From: a bacterium 1xD42-87
GTDB taxonomy: Bacteria > Bacillota > Clostridia > Lachnospirales > Lachnospiraceae
Assembly (NCBI GenBank): GCA_003611805.1
Contig: RAYM01000031.1
Coordinates: forward strand, 24,240-88,239
Length of the DNA stretch: 64,000 bases
Direction of reading: 5' to 3'
The notes under the pieces were generated by a model. It was not told the DNA's origin, searched no databases, and worked only from the letters and a program-made list of their open reading frames with translations. Below are positions 43,741 to 51,889 of this stretch, piece by piece (position 1 is the stretch's first letter; the number at the start of each line of letters is the position of its first letter). The position numbers were made by a program, and so were the translations under genes.

Positions 43741-43776
43741 AAAGAGTTCTCGGGGATCATGCCTCGGGAACTCTTT
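43741..43776. terminator. Hairpin between convergent fbp and lipoprotein genes
   Basis: AAAGAGTTC and GAACTCTTT pair, with CGGGG/CCTCG inside. The T tract is short on both strands. Confidence 0.55.
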
Positions 43777-43792
43777 GCCGTTGTAAAGAAAA

Positions 43793-44329
43793 TTAACGCA
43801 CCTTCGAGGAAGCGCCGGCGTTGCCGTTGCCGGTCACGTCGTCAACCATGTTTTCCACGCCTGTTGCCGCGTCGTCAATGATGTCGGATGCCGCGTTTCC
43901 GGCGTCGCCGATGGCATTGCCTACATCGTCGGCGATGGAGCCGTTGTCCGTACCGCCTGTGCCTGCGGTAGCGTCGTTTACATTGTCATTATCGTCCATG
44001 GTTCCGGCTGTGCCAGTGCCGCCTAAACCTGTGCCGTCGGTATCAGTGCCGTTCGTACCAGTGCCTGTACCGTTGTCCGTAGTGCCGGTGGTGCCAGTGC
44101 CCGTACCATTGTCAGTAGTGCCGGTGGTACCAGTGCCCGAACCGTTGTCAGTAGTGCCGGTAGTGCCTATGCCAGTTCCGTTGTCCGTGCCTGTGCCTGT
44201 ACCGGATTCATCCTGTGTGCCTGTGCCGCTGCCCGCGTCTCCGGCGGCGTCTCTGTTACCGCAGGCGGTCAGAGCTGCCATGCTCAGAACCATGAGAGAG
44301 ACAAAAAGTAAAGTTTTTATTCTTTTCAT
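43793..44329 (-). CDS. Lipoprotein with Thr-Gly-Asn tandem repeats, function unknown
   Basis: A 178-residue lipoprotein. The signal peptide MKRIKTLLFVSLMVLSMAAL is followed by the lipobox LTAC. The middle (about residues 40-110) consists of 12-residue units of the type TTGTTDNGTGTG, and the end carries an acidic helical part (IADDVGNAIGDAGNAASDII). It is probably a surface protein with a flexible spacer. The function is unknown. ATG 44329 follows AAAGGAGTG. It is divergent from hisA, with a large palindrome between them. Confidence 0.75.
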   Translation of the reverse strand: MKRIKTLLFVSLMVLSMAALTACGNRDAAGDAGSGTGTQDESGTGTGTDNGTGIGTTGTTDNGSGTGTTGTTDNGTGTGTTGTTDNGTGTGTNGTDTDGTGLGGTGTAGTMDDNDNVNDATAGTGGTDNGSIADDVGNAIGDAGNAASDIIDDAATGVENMVDDVTGNGNAGASSKVR

Positions 44330-44368
44330 GATTTCACTCCTTTGCTCGATTGTTGAATCTTATATGCT

Positions 44369-44405
44369 ATAAGAACAGAATGTTTGATAAACTTCCTGTT
44401 CTTAT
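44369..44405. promoter_or_regulatory. Long spaced palindrome between the lipoprotein gene and hisA, candidate operator
   Basis: ATAAGAACAG and CTGTTCTTAT are perfect 10-base arms with a 17-base spacer. The spacer contains the -35 of hisA. A dimeric regulator bound here could control both divergent genes. Confidence 0.5.
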
Positions 44406-44413
44406 GTTATTAT
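44384..44413 (+). promoter_or_regulatory. Promoter of hisA
   Basis: TTGATA and TATTAT are separated by 18 bases, about 47 bp before the start. Confidence 0.5.
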
Positions 44414-44459
44414 GTCAGATAGAAATGAATTTATTCTGATTTTTGTGAAAGGAAAATTT

Positions 44460-45233
44460 ATGAAATTTCGACCTTGTATTGATATTCATAACGGCAGCGT
44501 CAAACAGATCGTGGGAGGAAGTCTCAAAGACGCGGGGGACGAAGCGAAGGAAAATTTTGTATCGGAGCAGGACGCCGCTTTCTATGCCGGGCTTTACCGG
44601 GAAAGGGGTATAAGCGGGGGACATATTATTCTTTTGAATCCGGCGGCATCTCCTTATTATGAAGCGACGAAAAGGCAGGCTATTTCGGCGCTTAAAGCGT
44701 ACCCGGAAGGGCTGCAGGCGGGCGGCGGCATCACACCGGAGAACGCTGCGGTTTTTCTGGAAGCGGGTGCAAGTCATGTGATCGTTACTTCCTATGTTTT
44801 TTCCGAAGGTCAGATACAGTACGACAGACTCCGCGCACTGGTAAAGGAAACAGGTAAGGAACATCTGGTTCTGGATCTGAGTGTGCGCAGCCGTGATGGC
44901 AGATACTATATTGTGACCGACAGATGGCAGAAATATACGTCCGTGGAGCTGACGGAACAGATTCTCGACGAGCTTTCCGCATATTGCGATGAATTTCTTG
45001 TTCACGCGGTGGATGTGGAGGGAAAAAGCGAAGGATTAGAGAAGCCGGTTGCAAAAATTCTGGGAGACTGGGGAAAAATACCGATTACTTACGCGGGTGG
45101 CGTGCACAGTTTTTCCGATCTCGATCAATTAAAAGAACTGGGGAAGGGAAAAGTGGATGTGACAATCGGGAGCGCGCTGGATCTTTTCGGCGGTCCGATG
45201 GCTTTTGCAGATGTGCTTTCCTACATAGAGTGA
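44460..45233 (+). CDS. hisA: Phosphoribosylformimino-AICAR ribotide isomerase, eukaryotic type
   Basis: A 257-residue (beta-alpha)8 isomerase of histidine synthesis. It starts MKFRPCIDIHNGSVKQIVGG and shows LQAGGGI, VIVTSYVF, VLDLSVRSRDGRYYIVTDRW, FLVHAVDVEG and ITYAGGV. These match the fungal/plant HIS6 branch rather than classical bacterial HisA (for example CIDIHNGSVKQIVGG and HAVDVEG are close to yeast His6). No other his gene is near, which also differs from bacterial his operons. ATG 44460 follows AAAGGA. The catalytic role is inferred from the family. Confidence 0.9.
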   Translation: MKFRPCIDIHNGSVKQIVGGSLKDAGDEAKENFVSEQDAAFYAGLYRERGISGGHIILLNPAASPYYEATKRQAISALKAYPEGLQAGGGITPENAAVFLEAGASHVIVTSYVFSEGQIQYDRLRALVKETGKEHLVLDLSVRSRDGRYYIVTDRWQKYTSVELTEQILDELSAYCDEFLVHAVDVEGKSEGLEKPVAKILGDWGKIPITYAGGVHSFSDLDQLKELGKGKVDVTIGSALDLFGGPMAFADVLSYIE

Positions 45234-45252
45234 GAATTTTGGCATACACAAG

Positions 45253-45283
45253 AAAAAAACCTGTCGTGCAGACAGGTTTTTCT
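45253..45283. terminator. Bidirectional terminator between hisA and cspA
   Basis: AAAAACCTGTC, loop GTGCA, GACAGGTTTTT. It gives U tracts on both strands. The 125 bp from here to the cspA stop show nothing else. Confidence 0.85.
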
Positions 45284-45409
45284 TCTTCTCTAATCCGTTA
45301 CAACAATAGCTGATTCTAAATAAAAAAGTCTTACTGGATTTTCAGAACATTATATTTAAGAACAGGCACATCGTGATACTGATTATCGATGTCATAGGAG
45401 CGCAGGCTC

Positions 45410-45610
45410 TTATAACTTTGTTACGTTTACGGCCTGAGGACCTTTCTCGCCGTTTACAACTTCATACTCAACTTCAGCGCCCTCTTCGAGAGACTTGAAG
45501 CCCTCCATGTTGAGTCCGGAGTAGTGAACGAATACATCATTACCCTGCTCATCGGAGATGAAGCCGTAGCCCTTCTGGTTGTTAAACCACTTTACTGTAC
45601 CTTTGTTCAT
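45410..45610 (-). CDS. cspA: Cold-shock protein
   Basis: A 66-residue cold-shock domain protein. The RNA-binding motifs are [11 protein letters not shown] (RNP1) and VFVHYSGL (RNP2). It binds single-stranded RNA and DNA and acts as an RNA chaperone. The ATG at 45610 follows GGAGG; a longer frame upstream is the 5' leader. The gene is a single unit with its own promoter. Confidence 0.96.
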   Translation of the reverse strand: MNKGTVKWFNNQKGYGFISDEQGNDVFVHYSGLNMEGFKSLEEGAEVEYEVVNGEKGPQAVNVTKL

Positions 45611-45661
45611 CGTGCATACCTCCAAAAATATAAAAAAATTACGTTGATTGACAACACCCAT

Positions 45662-45690
45662 AGAATAGCATACCTTTTATAAAATGTAAA
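45662..45690 (-). promoter_or_regulatory. Promoter of cspA
   Basis: On the minus strand TTTACA and TATTCT are 17 bases apart, about 50 bp before the start. Confidence 0.65.
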
Positions 45691-45724
45691 GTATTATTTC
45701 TCGTTTTTTTCGTAAATCTATTGC

Positions 45725-48700
45725 CTATAGCATATCATCCAGCGTTTTGAACAGCATCTGCACGTCGATCGGTTTGGCAATATGGCTGTTCATACCGCAT
45801 TTGAGCGCCTCTTCCCGGTCTTCGGTAAAAGCGTTGGCAGTCATGGCGACGATCGGAATGGCAGCGAGTTCACGGTTTTCCAGCTTTCTGATCCGTCGGG
45901 TTGCCTCATAGCCGTCCATAACGGGCATCTGGATATCCATCAGTACCGCCCGGTAATATCCTGGTTCCGATTTTTTCAGCATTTCAAATGCAATCTGACC
46001 ATTATCCGCAACGTCTACCGTGAAGCCCGCGTTCTCCAGTATCGCCACGGCGAGTTCCTGATTCATCTCCACGTCTTCCGCCAGCAGAATCCGCCCGGTA
46101 TGACGAGGCGTCATTTCCTTTTCGGACGACTCCGGCTCCTGTAATTCCGGGCGCAGTACGGACTGGAGACAGGAACTTAATTCCGACAGGAACAGCGGCT
46201 TGTTGCAGAATGCCGTAACACCTGCCTCCTTTGCCTCCAATTCGATATCTGACCAGTCGTAGGCGGTCAGAATGATGACGGGCACATTCCCGCCGGTCTC
46301 TTTTCGGATCCGTCTTGTCACTTCAACGCCATTCATGTCAGGAAGCAGCCAGTCCACAATATATACTGAGTAGCTTGCGCCCCGCATGACTGACTGATGG
46401 CTGCGAAGCACAGCTTCCTTGCCGGACAGTGTCCACTCTGCCTGCATACCGAGCTGCCCCAGCATATAGGAAACGCTGTCGCATGTGTTGAAGTCGTCGT
46501 CCACCACCAGTGCCTTGCATTCTTTTAACTCCGGCAGGACGACCGGCTCCCTCTTTTCCTCGTGAAGACGGAAGTTGAAAGAGACCGTAAATTCAGTTCC
46601 TACGCCCGGTTCGCTCGTCACGGAGATGGCGCCGTTCATCATATCTACGATATTTTTTGTGATTGCCATGCCGAGCCCGGTTCCCTGGATTTTGCTGATG
46701 GTACTGTTGCGTTCCCGCTCAAAAGGTTCGAAGATACGTTCTACAAACTCCGGGCTCATGCCGATGCCGGTGTCCTTGATGGCAAAGACATAGTTGGCAT
46801 ACCCGGCGGGTGCGTCCGATTTTTCCGTGATGCGCATACTGACATGTCCGCCCGCACCGGTATATTTCACGGCGTTGCTTAACAGGTTTAAAAGAACCTG
46901 ATTGAGCCGCAGTTTGTCACAGTAAATCGCTTCGTCCACAACGTCCACCGTATCGATATGCAGCTCAAGCTGCTTTGCGTGGATATCCGCCTGCAGAATG
47001 TTGCGGAGCCCGTGCAGAATTTCGGGAAGGCTGCAGAGCTTTTCCTCCAGATGGATCTTCCCGCTCTCGATGTGGCTCATATCCAGTATATCGTTGATCA
47101 GACTCAGCAGATGGTTGCCGGAGGTCTGGATCTTTTTCAGATATTCAGAAACAAGGTCCGGCTGGTCGATATGTGTGATTGCCAGATTCGTAAAGCCAAC
47201 GATGGCATTCATCGGCGTGCGGATGTCGTGGGACATGTTCGATAAAAATACGCTTTTTGCCTTGCTGGCACGGTTTGCCTGGGAGAGAGCCGCCTCGAGC
47301 AGCGTATTCTGCTCCATTTCACGGCGGATTTCCGCGTCCACGCTGCGGAACCCGAGGACGATACCGAGACTGCCGTCCTCCGCTCCGGCGCTTACAGCCT
47401 TCATCTGGAAATAGATGAGCTGTTGATCCTGCTGTTTGCGGTAATTTACCGAGTAAACCTGTTTCGCGCTCAGTTCTTCCTTCAGCGTGTCCAGGGAAAC
47501 GGCATGACGCAGCGTTTCCCGGTCTTCCTCATATACCCATTCCTCTATGTACTGATCCATACTTTCTTTGAGGGAAATTTTGTTCTCAAAAATATGGTTC
47601 AGCTCGCGTTTGCCTGTGCGGACAGGGACAAGCATGCCGGTGTCCGGCTCTACGAAACATACGAGTGTAAAGTCAAGACTTAAAGCCTGCACCAGTTCCA
47701 TCTGCCGCAGTGTATTCTTCTTCTCCTGCAGTTTCTGCTCGGTGACATCCAGAAGGAAGCGCTGGCAGAAAAGTTCGCCGTTTTCCTCGTAGAGTTTGAT
47801 GTTTCCCATAATGTGGAGAATTTCTCCGTTTTTGTGCTGTACGCGGTATTCTACATTGACGGTATCCCCGGCTTTTTTCAGCATTCTGATGCTGTCGCGG
47901 AGATGCGCTTTGTCTTCATCCATCACGGAGGCGGCAATAATGTCAAAGCCGTCCGCCATCATCTCATCCAGCGTTTCGTAACCGAGGATTTTGAGCGCGG
48001 CACGGTTTACGTTCAGAATGCGCGAATCGTTCAGACTGTGGTTCATCACACCGCAGTCTATGGTGGCAAGAATCGTCTCTAACGTCTTGTTTTTCTTTAT
48101 AATTTCCTGCTCGTAGGCGCGTTCCTGCGTCACATCGACGCCCACGCCGACGGTTCCCATCACGGTGCCGTCGCAGTTATAGAGGGGAGACTTGTAACAC
48201 ATCAGGGTTCTTGTTTCATTCCCTGCCATAATGGTTTCCTCGGATACAAAGGTCTGTTTTTTGCTCATAACCTGATGCTCCGATTCGATACAGGCAGGAT
48301 CGTCCTCCTCCACGTCCCAGATGTAGGCGTGCCGGCGTCCCTGCACCTGCTCCTTGGTCTTGTTGACTGCATGGCAGAAGCTGTTGTTCACTTTTTCGTG
48401 GACGCCGTCTTTGTCCTTGTACCAGACCAGATTGGGAACGTTGTTGATCGTCGCCTCCAGAAAATGGCTGGTTTCCCAGAGATCCATGCTCACTTTGCAG
48501 GTCTGCTGCCAACGCAGGAAACGGAAACGGAGCTCCTCGTCGGACATAGGCATGATCCAGACGTCCGCGATATTCTTTAACGCCGGATCCGCGCAGAGAA
48601 GCTGCATCTGCTTTTTGTCCGCAAGCAAAATAACTTCCGTGTTTTCACGGCGGTTCGGCAGTAAAATTTGAAGCGCGGAATGCACGTCTATACGAGACAG

Positions 48701-48862
48701 GTCGGCTATGATAACGTCCGCTTTTGCGGACAAAGAAGCCTCCGCCTCGTCGCTTTCGATAAAAATATGGGTAAAATGTTCAAGAGAGGGCATCTTTTTA
48801 ATCACGTCCAAAGCGTGGCTGGGATGTCCTACGAAATAAATATGGAGACTACAAGTATACAT
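45725..48862 (-). CDS. Soluble hybrid histidine kinase with PAS domains and two receivers
   Basis: A 1045-residue kinase without a membrane segment. Order: a receiver-like N-terminal domain (about 1-120) that seems to lack the full phospho-site set; PAS domains near 135-265, 270-390 and 400-520; HisKA with SHDIRTPMNAIVGF near 555; an ATPase domain with KDTGIGMSPEF and GTGLGMAI; receiver 1 with VVDDDFN and VDWLLPDMNG; receiver 2 with LLAEDVEMNQ and VLMDIQMPVMDG. It should pass phosphate to an Hpt protein, and a free-standing one lies at 50119. ATG 48862 follows AGGTGG; GTG 48874 is possible. The signal is unknown, presumably cytoplasmic. Confidence 0.93.
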   Translation of the reverse strand: MYTCSLHIYFVGHPSHALDVIKKMPSLEHFTHIFIESDEAEASLSAKADVIIADLSRIDVHSALQILLPNRRENTEVILLADKKQMQLLCADPALKNIADVWIMPMSDEELRFRFLRWQQTCKVSMDLWETSHFLEATINNVPNLVWYKDKDGVHEKVNNSFCHAVNKTKEQVQGRRHAYIWDVEEDDPACIESEHQVMSKKQTFVSEETIMAGNETRTLMCYKSPLYNCDGTVMGTVGVGVDVTQERAYEQEIIKKNKTLETILATIDCGVMNHSLNDSRILNVNRAALKILGYETLDEMMADGFDIIAASVMDEDKAHLRDSIRMLKKAGDTVNVEYRVQHKNGEILHIMGNIKLYEENGELFCQRFLLDVTEQKLQEKKNTLRQMELVQALSLDFTLVCFVEPDTGMLVPVRTGKRELNHIFENKISLKESMDQYIEEWVYEEDRETLRHAVSLDTLKEELSAKQVYSVNYRKQQDQQLIYFQMKAVSAGAEDGSLGIVLGFRSVDAEIRREMEQNTLLEAALSQANRASKAKSVFLSNMSHDIRTPMNAIVGFTNLAITHIDQPDLVSEYLKKIQTSGNHLLSLINDILDMSHIESGKIHLEEKLCSLPEILHGLRNILQADIHAKQLELHIDTVDVVDEAIYCDKLRLNQVLLNLLSNAVKYTGAGGHVSMRITEKSDAPAGYANYVFAIKDTGIGMSPEFVERIFEPFERERNSTISKIQGTGLGMAITKNIVDMMNGAISVTSEPGVGTEFTVSFNFRLHEEKREPVVLPELKECKALVVDDDFNTCDSVSYMLGQLGMQAEWTLSGKEAVLRSHQSVMRGASYSVYIVDWLLPDMNGVEVTRRIRKETGGNVPVIILTAYDWSDIELEAKEAGVTAFCNKPLFLSELSSCLQSVLRPELQEPESSEKEMTPRHTGRILLAEDVEMNQELAVAILENAGFTVDVADNGQIAFEMLKKSEPGYYRAVLMDIQMPVMDGYEATRRIRKLENRELAAIPIVAMTANAFTEDREEALKCGMNSHIAKPIDVQMLFKTLDDML

Positions 48863-48981
48863 ATCTGTTTCCACCTGCCCATTTGAATATTATTTGCTCT
48901 TTTCATTCTAACAAGCCTGCAAATTTGTGTCAATATATGGGAGAGGTATTGCAGAAGATTTGGTATACATGAAAAAATATG

Positions 48982-49272
48982 TTACCGCGAATTCAGACGC
49001 TCAAAAATCAGGTCATAGCCGTCGTTGCCGTAGTTCAGGGAACGGTTGACGCGGCTGATGGTGGCGGTTGATGCGCCGGTTTTTTCCGCTATTTCCAGAT
49101 ACGTTTTATGCTGTTTCAGCATGGACGCCACCTCGAAACGCTGGGAGAGTGACAAAAGTTCGTTGACGGTACAGAGATCCTCAAAGAAATCGTAGCATTC
49201 TTCCTGCGTCTGCAGGCAGAGGACAGCCTGAAAGAGATGGTCAACGGCGTCGGTTTTGATTTTTTTATTCAT
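48982..49272 (-). CDS. TrpR-like helix-turn-helix regulator (YerC/YecD family)
   Basis: A 96-residue protein of the TrpR-related YerC family. The helical core FEDLCTVNELLSLSQRFEVA and the helix-turn-helix KTYLEIAEKTGASTATISRV are visible. These proteins bind DNA; the ligand of this branch is not known. ATG 49272 follows GGAGGT; the longer frame upstream crosses the promoter. A perfect palindrome in its leader (49307-49329) suggests autoregulation. It is divergent from the DUF1836 gene. Confidence 0.88.
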   Translation of the reverse strand: MNKKIKTDAVDHLFQAVLCLQTQEECYDFFEDLCTVNELLSLSQRFEVASMLKQHKTYLEIAEKTGASTATISRVNRSLNYGNDGYDLIFERLNSR

Positions 49273-49306
49273 AGCTACCTCCATGTCAGAGTAGTTTACT
49301 GCGACA

Positions 49307-49329
49307 TATGAAAGACATGCGCTTTCATA
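49307..49329. promoter_or_regulatory. Palindrome in the TrpR-like gene leader, candidate operator
   Basis: TATGAAAG and CTTTCATA form perfect 8-base arms around ACATGCG, between the -10 and the start codon. A related half-site TATGAAAA occurs at 49431 inside the divergent promoter. Confidence 0.5.
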
Positions 49330-49357
49330 CGTTAAAACTTTACAATCTTTATGTATG

Positions 49358-49386
49358 AATATACCACAGATACACTTTTTTGTAAA
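49358..49386 (-). promoter_or_regulatory. Promoter of the TrpR-like gene
   Basis: On the minus strand TTTACA and TATATT are 17 bases apart. Confidence 0.65.
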
Positions 49387-49418
49387 CCGCAGGGCTGTTG
49401 TCAAACGAGATAAAATAC

Positions 49419-49447
49419 TTGTCAGCCACATATGAAAAATATATAAT
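49419..49447 (+). promoter_or_regulatory. Promoter of the DUF1836-Hpt operon
   Basis: TTGTCA and TATAAT are separated by 17 bases, 31 bp before the DUF1836 start. Confidence 0.75.
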
Positions 49448-49478
49448 AGGAGACAGAGGAAGGCGGAAGGTGCGGAAG

Positions 49479-50117
49479 ATGACAATCAACATAGAGGATT
49501 TGTTAAACAGCATTCAGGAAAGTCTGGACAGGATCGAATATATCAGGGCGGAGGATATTCCTGAGATTGATCTCTATATGGATCAGGTGACAACTTTCAT
49601 GGAGTCCCATCTGAGAAATACGACCAGGGATCCGGCTTCCGATAAGATTCTGACAAAGACGATGATTAATAATTACGCAAAAAACGACCTTCTTCCGCCG
49701 CCTTTTAAGAAAAAATACTCAAAGGATCATATGCTTCTTCTGATCTTTATCTACTATTATAAAGGGATATTATCAATCAGCGATATCCAGGAGCTCTTAG
49801 AGCCGATTACGGATCGCTATTTTCAGAACGGAGAGGCGTATGATCTTTCCCGCGTATACGAAGAGGTATTCGGACTGGAGCGGGAACAGACGGATGTCTT
49901 AAAGGCAGATGTGGATGAGAAGTTTCGGATTGCCCAGAATACCTTTGAGGATGCGCCCGCAGAGGATCGGGATTTTCTGAAATTTTTCTCCTTTATCTGC
50001 ATGTTAAGCTTCGACGTTTATGTCAAAAAACTGCTGATCGAGAAGATGATTGACGGTTTTACGGATAAACGCGGCAAAGATACAAGAAAAAAGGGAAAGG
50101 TGCAGGAGGAAGAGTAA
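49479..50117 (+). CDS. DUF1836 domain protein
   Basis: A 212-residue soluble protein. The core (about residues 60-165) shows KTMINNYAKNDLLPPPFKKK and SKDHMLLLIFIYYYKGILSI, typical of DUF1836, which resembles a MerR-like winged helix. A DNA-binding role is likely but unproven. The frame extends upstream of 49479; this start is chosen for its modest GGAAG site and the domain start. The next gene begins 1 bp after its stop codon, so both form one unit. Confidence 0.82.
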   Translation: MTINIEDLLNSIQESLDRIEYIRAEDIPEIDLYMDQVTTFMESHLRNTTRDPASDKILTKTMINNYAKNDLLPPPFKKKYSKDHMLLLIFIYYYKGILSISDIQELLEPITDRYFQNGEAYDLSRVYEEVFGLEREQTDVLKADVDEKFRIAQNTFEDAPAEDRDFLKFFSFICMLSFDVYVKKLLIEKMIDGFTDKRGKDTRKKGKVQEEE

Positions 50118-50118
50118 A

Positions 50119-50493
50119 ATGGGAATGATTCGGTCGTTTGAGGATTTGACAGTCAAAGGGTTCGATGTGCAGGAAGGCATCAGGCTGTGTGGAGATGATG
50201 AGGAAATCTACATGGAAGTGCTCTGGGCGGCAATGGAGGAGGGGAAGGGGAAAATCCCCCTGATCCGGAGCGTTTATGAGGCGAAGGATTGGGAGCGTTA
50301 CTGTATCGAGGTGCACGGACTGAAGAATGCCATGAAATCCATAGGAGCTACCTATCTGTCCCAGCTTGCCGCGGAGCAGGAGACGGCGGTGAAGGAGGAG
50401 AACTTTTCAGTGATGCAGGTAGGGGTGGAGGAGATGCTGACGCAGTACCAGTTTGTGGTGGACGCCCTGAAAGAGCTTTTAGGAGAGGCTTAG
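50119..50493 (+). CDS. Histidine phosphotransfer (Hpt) protein
   Basis: A 124-residue helical protein. The phospho-histidine motif is YCIEVHGLKNAMKSIGATYL near residue 65, the Hpt signature (His, then Lys, then Gly-Ala). It should carry phosphate between a hybrid kinase receiver and a response regulator. The large hybrid kinase at 45725-48862 has two receivers but no Hpt domain and is the natural partner, though it lies 1.3 kb away on the other strand. It starts directly behind the DUF1836 gene; AGAGGAAGAG precedes the ATG. Confidence 0.88.
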   Translation: MGMIRSFEDLTVKGFDVQEGIRLCGDDEEIYMEVLWAAMEEGKGKIPLIRSVYEAKDWERYCIEVHGLKNAMKSIGATYLSQLAAEQETAVKEENFSVMQVGVEEMLTQYQFVVDALKELLGEA

Positions 50494-50507
50494 TTTACAT
50501 TATATGA

Positions 50508-50537
50508 ATAACGCCCGGCGGATGAGCCGGGCGTTAT
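50508..50537. terminator. Hairpin between convergent genes
   Basis: ATAACGCCCGGC and GCCGGGCGTTAT pair perfectly over 12 bases with a 6-base loop. The T tract is weak on both sides. Confidence 0.65.
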
Positions 50538-50565
50538 CTCGTATATGGAACCGTATAGGATAAGG

Positions 50566-51591
50566 CTATTGTAAAACTTTTTTGGCGAAGGAGGTGTCCA
50601 CCAGATCGGCGTAGGGCACTCGGCCGTCCAGTTCGCCCGCTTCTTCCAGAATGTTTTCCAAAAGGGTGAAGCTGTCTTCCGAGAAAACAAGATCTGATTT
50701 CCATGTGTCTTGCGCGGCATATCTGCCGACGATTGTTTCTATGGTGGCGATGTCGGTCTCCGCAAACTGGGGTGCGATCACTTTGGCGATTTCCGCCGGC
50801 GTATGGGTCTGTACATAGTCCATGCCTTTCTGCAGGGCGCGGGTGAAGGACTCGATCACGTCGGGATTTTTCTCGATATAGCTCTTTCTGGCGGAGAAGG
50901 CGGTGTAGGGAACATAACCGGAATCTTCGCCGAGGGAAGCCACCACATAGCCGTCGCCCTTTGATTCGAGAGAGGTGGCGTGGGGCTCGAACTCAACCGA
51001 AAAATCTCCCTGCCCACCCGAAAAGGCAGCCGCGGTGGAACCGAAGTCAATGCTCTGGTCGATGGAAAGGTCGTTTGCGGGGTCGATGTCGTTCTTCTTT
51101 AAAATGTACTCGAATACCATTTCAGGCATACCGCCGGCACGGCCGCCCAGCACGTCTTTGCCGATCAGCATATCCCAGGTGAAGTTTTCAATGGGTTCCC
51201 TTGACACGAGGAAATTGCCGGCGCGCTGGGTGAGCTGCGCGAAGTTCACCGCATAGTCGGACGCGCCTTCCTTGTAGGTATAGATCGTGCTCTCGCTGCC
51301 CATAAAGCCAATATCTGCCTCTCCCGTTAAGAGCGCGGTCATTGTCTTGTCGGCGCCAAAGCCGGTAATCAGGGTTAAGTCGATGCCCTCATCGGCGAAA
51401 TATCCCTCCTCGATTGCTACATACATGGGTGCGTAGAAGATGGAGTGCGCCACCTCGTTCAATACCACGGGCGTTTTGTCGGAAGATTTGCCGGAAGAGG
51501 CGGGAGCGCTTTCACCGGGTTTGCTGCCACAGCCCCAGAGGACGCCCATAAGCAGAAGCGCCGCAAGTAATATGCTGCCTGTTTTTTTCAT
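50566..51591 (-). CDS. ABC transporter substrate-binding lipoprotein, NMT1/SsuA-like
   Basis: A 341-residue lipoprotein with signal peptide and lipobox LWGC (Cys near residue 21). The mature part is a type 2 binding fold: YAPMYVAIEEGYFADEGIDL near residue 55, GFGADKTMTALLTGEADIGF and GGRAGGMPEMVFEYIL. Such proteins bind sulfonates, taurine or thiamine precursors. No ATPase or permease gene is next to it, so it is an orphan or works with a transporter elsewhere. ATG 51591 follows GAGGAGG. A perfect palindrome lies just upstream. Confidence 0.85.
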   Translation of the reverse strand: MKKTGSILLAALLLMGVLWGCGSKPGESAPASSGKSSDKTPVVLNEVAHSIFYAPMYVAIEEGYFADEGIDLTLITGFGADKTMTALLTGEADIGFMGSESTIYTYKEGASDYAVNFAQLTQRAGNFLVSREPIENFTWDMLIGKDVLGGRAGGMPEMVFEYILKKNDIDPANDLSIDQSIDFGSTAAAFSGGQGDFSVEFEPHATSLESKGDGYVVASLGEDSGYVPYTAFSARKSYIEKNPDVIESFTRALQKGMDYVQTHTPAEIAKVIAPQFAETDIATIETIVGRYAAQDTWKSDLVFSEDSFTLLENILEEAGELDGRVPYADLVDTSFAKKVLQ

Positions 51592-51601
51592 GTTCCTCCT
51601 C

Positions 51602-51626
51602 GGATTGCCACTTTTTACGGCAATCC
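51602..51626. promoter_or_regulatory. Palindrome before the NMT1-like gene
   Basis: GGATTGCC and GGCAATCC are perfect 8-base arms with a 9-base spacer, 11 bp before the start codon and downstream of a TATAGT-like -10 on the minus strand. It could be an operator or a leader hairpin next to the ribosome site. Confidence 0.45.
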
Positions 51627-51717
51627 ATAAAAGACATTTTACTATAGTCTATGCGGAAGTGAAAAAAGTGCTTTTCTTTTTGGCGATAAAATGGTATACT
51701 GATTAAGTCATAAGTTT

Positions 51718-51788
51718 GCAGGCGTAGTTCATCGGTAGAATACAAGCTTCCCAAGCTTGGGAGGGGGGTTCGATTCCCCTCGCCTGCT
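51718..51788 (+). tRNA. tRNA-Gly(CCC)
   Basis: Acceptor arms GCAGGCG and CGCCTGC pair perfectly. The anticodon stem CAAGC/GCTTG encloses loop TTCCCAA, giving anticodon CCC. The T arm is GGGGG/CCCCT. A TATACT -10 lies about 20 bp upstream. CCA is not encoded. Confidence 0.95.
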
Positions 51789-51889
51789 TATTTTAGAGAT
51801 AAGATAAGGAAAACCACAATATGCATGGTTTTCTTTTTTTGCGCGCATAAGCAGAGTCAGAAGGCGGAAGGCGGGAGGGTACGAAAGAG

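Noticed and set aside
43821..44372. Plus-strand frame rich in Val-Pro opposite the lipoprotein gene
   Set aside because: It is the complement of the Thr-Gly repeat; the minus frame has a signal peptide, lipobox and ribosome site.
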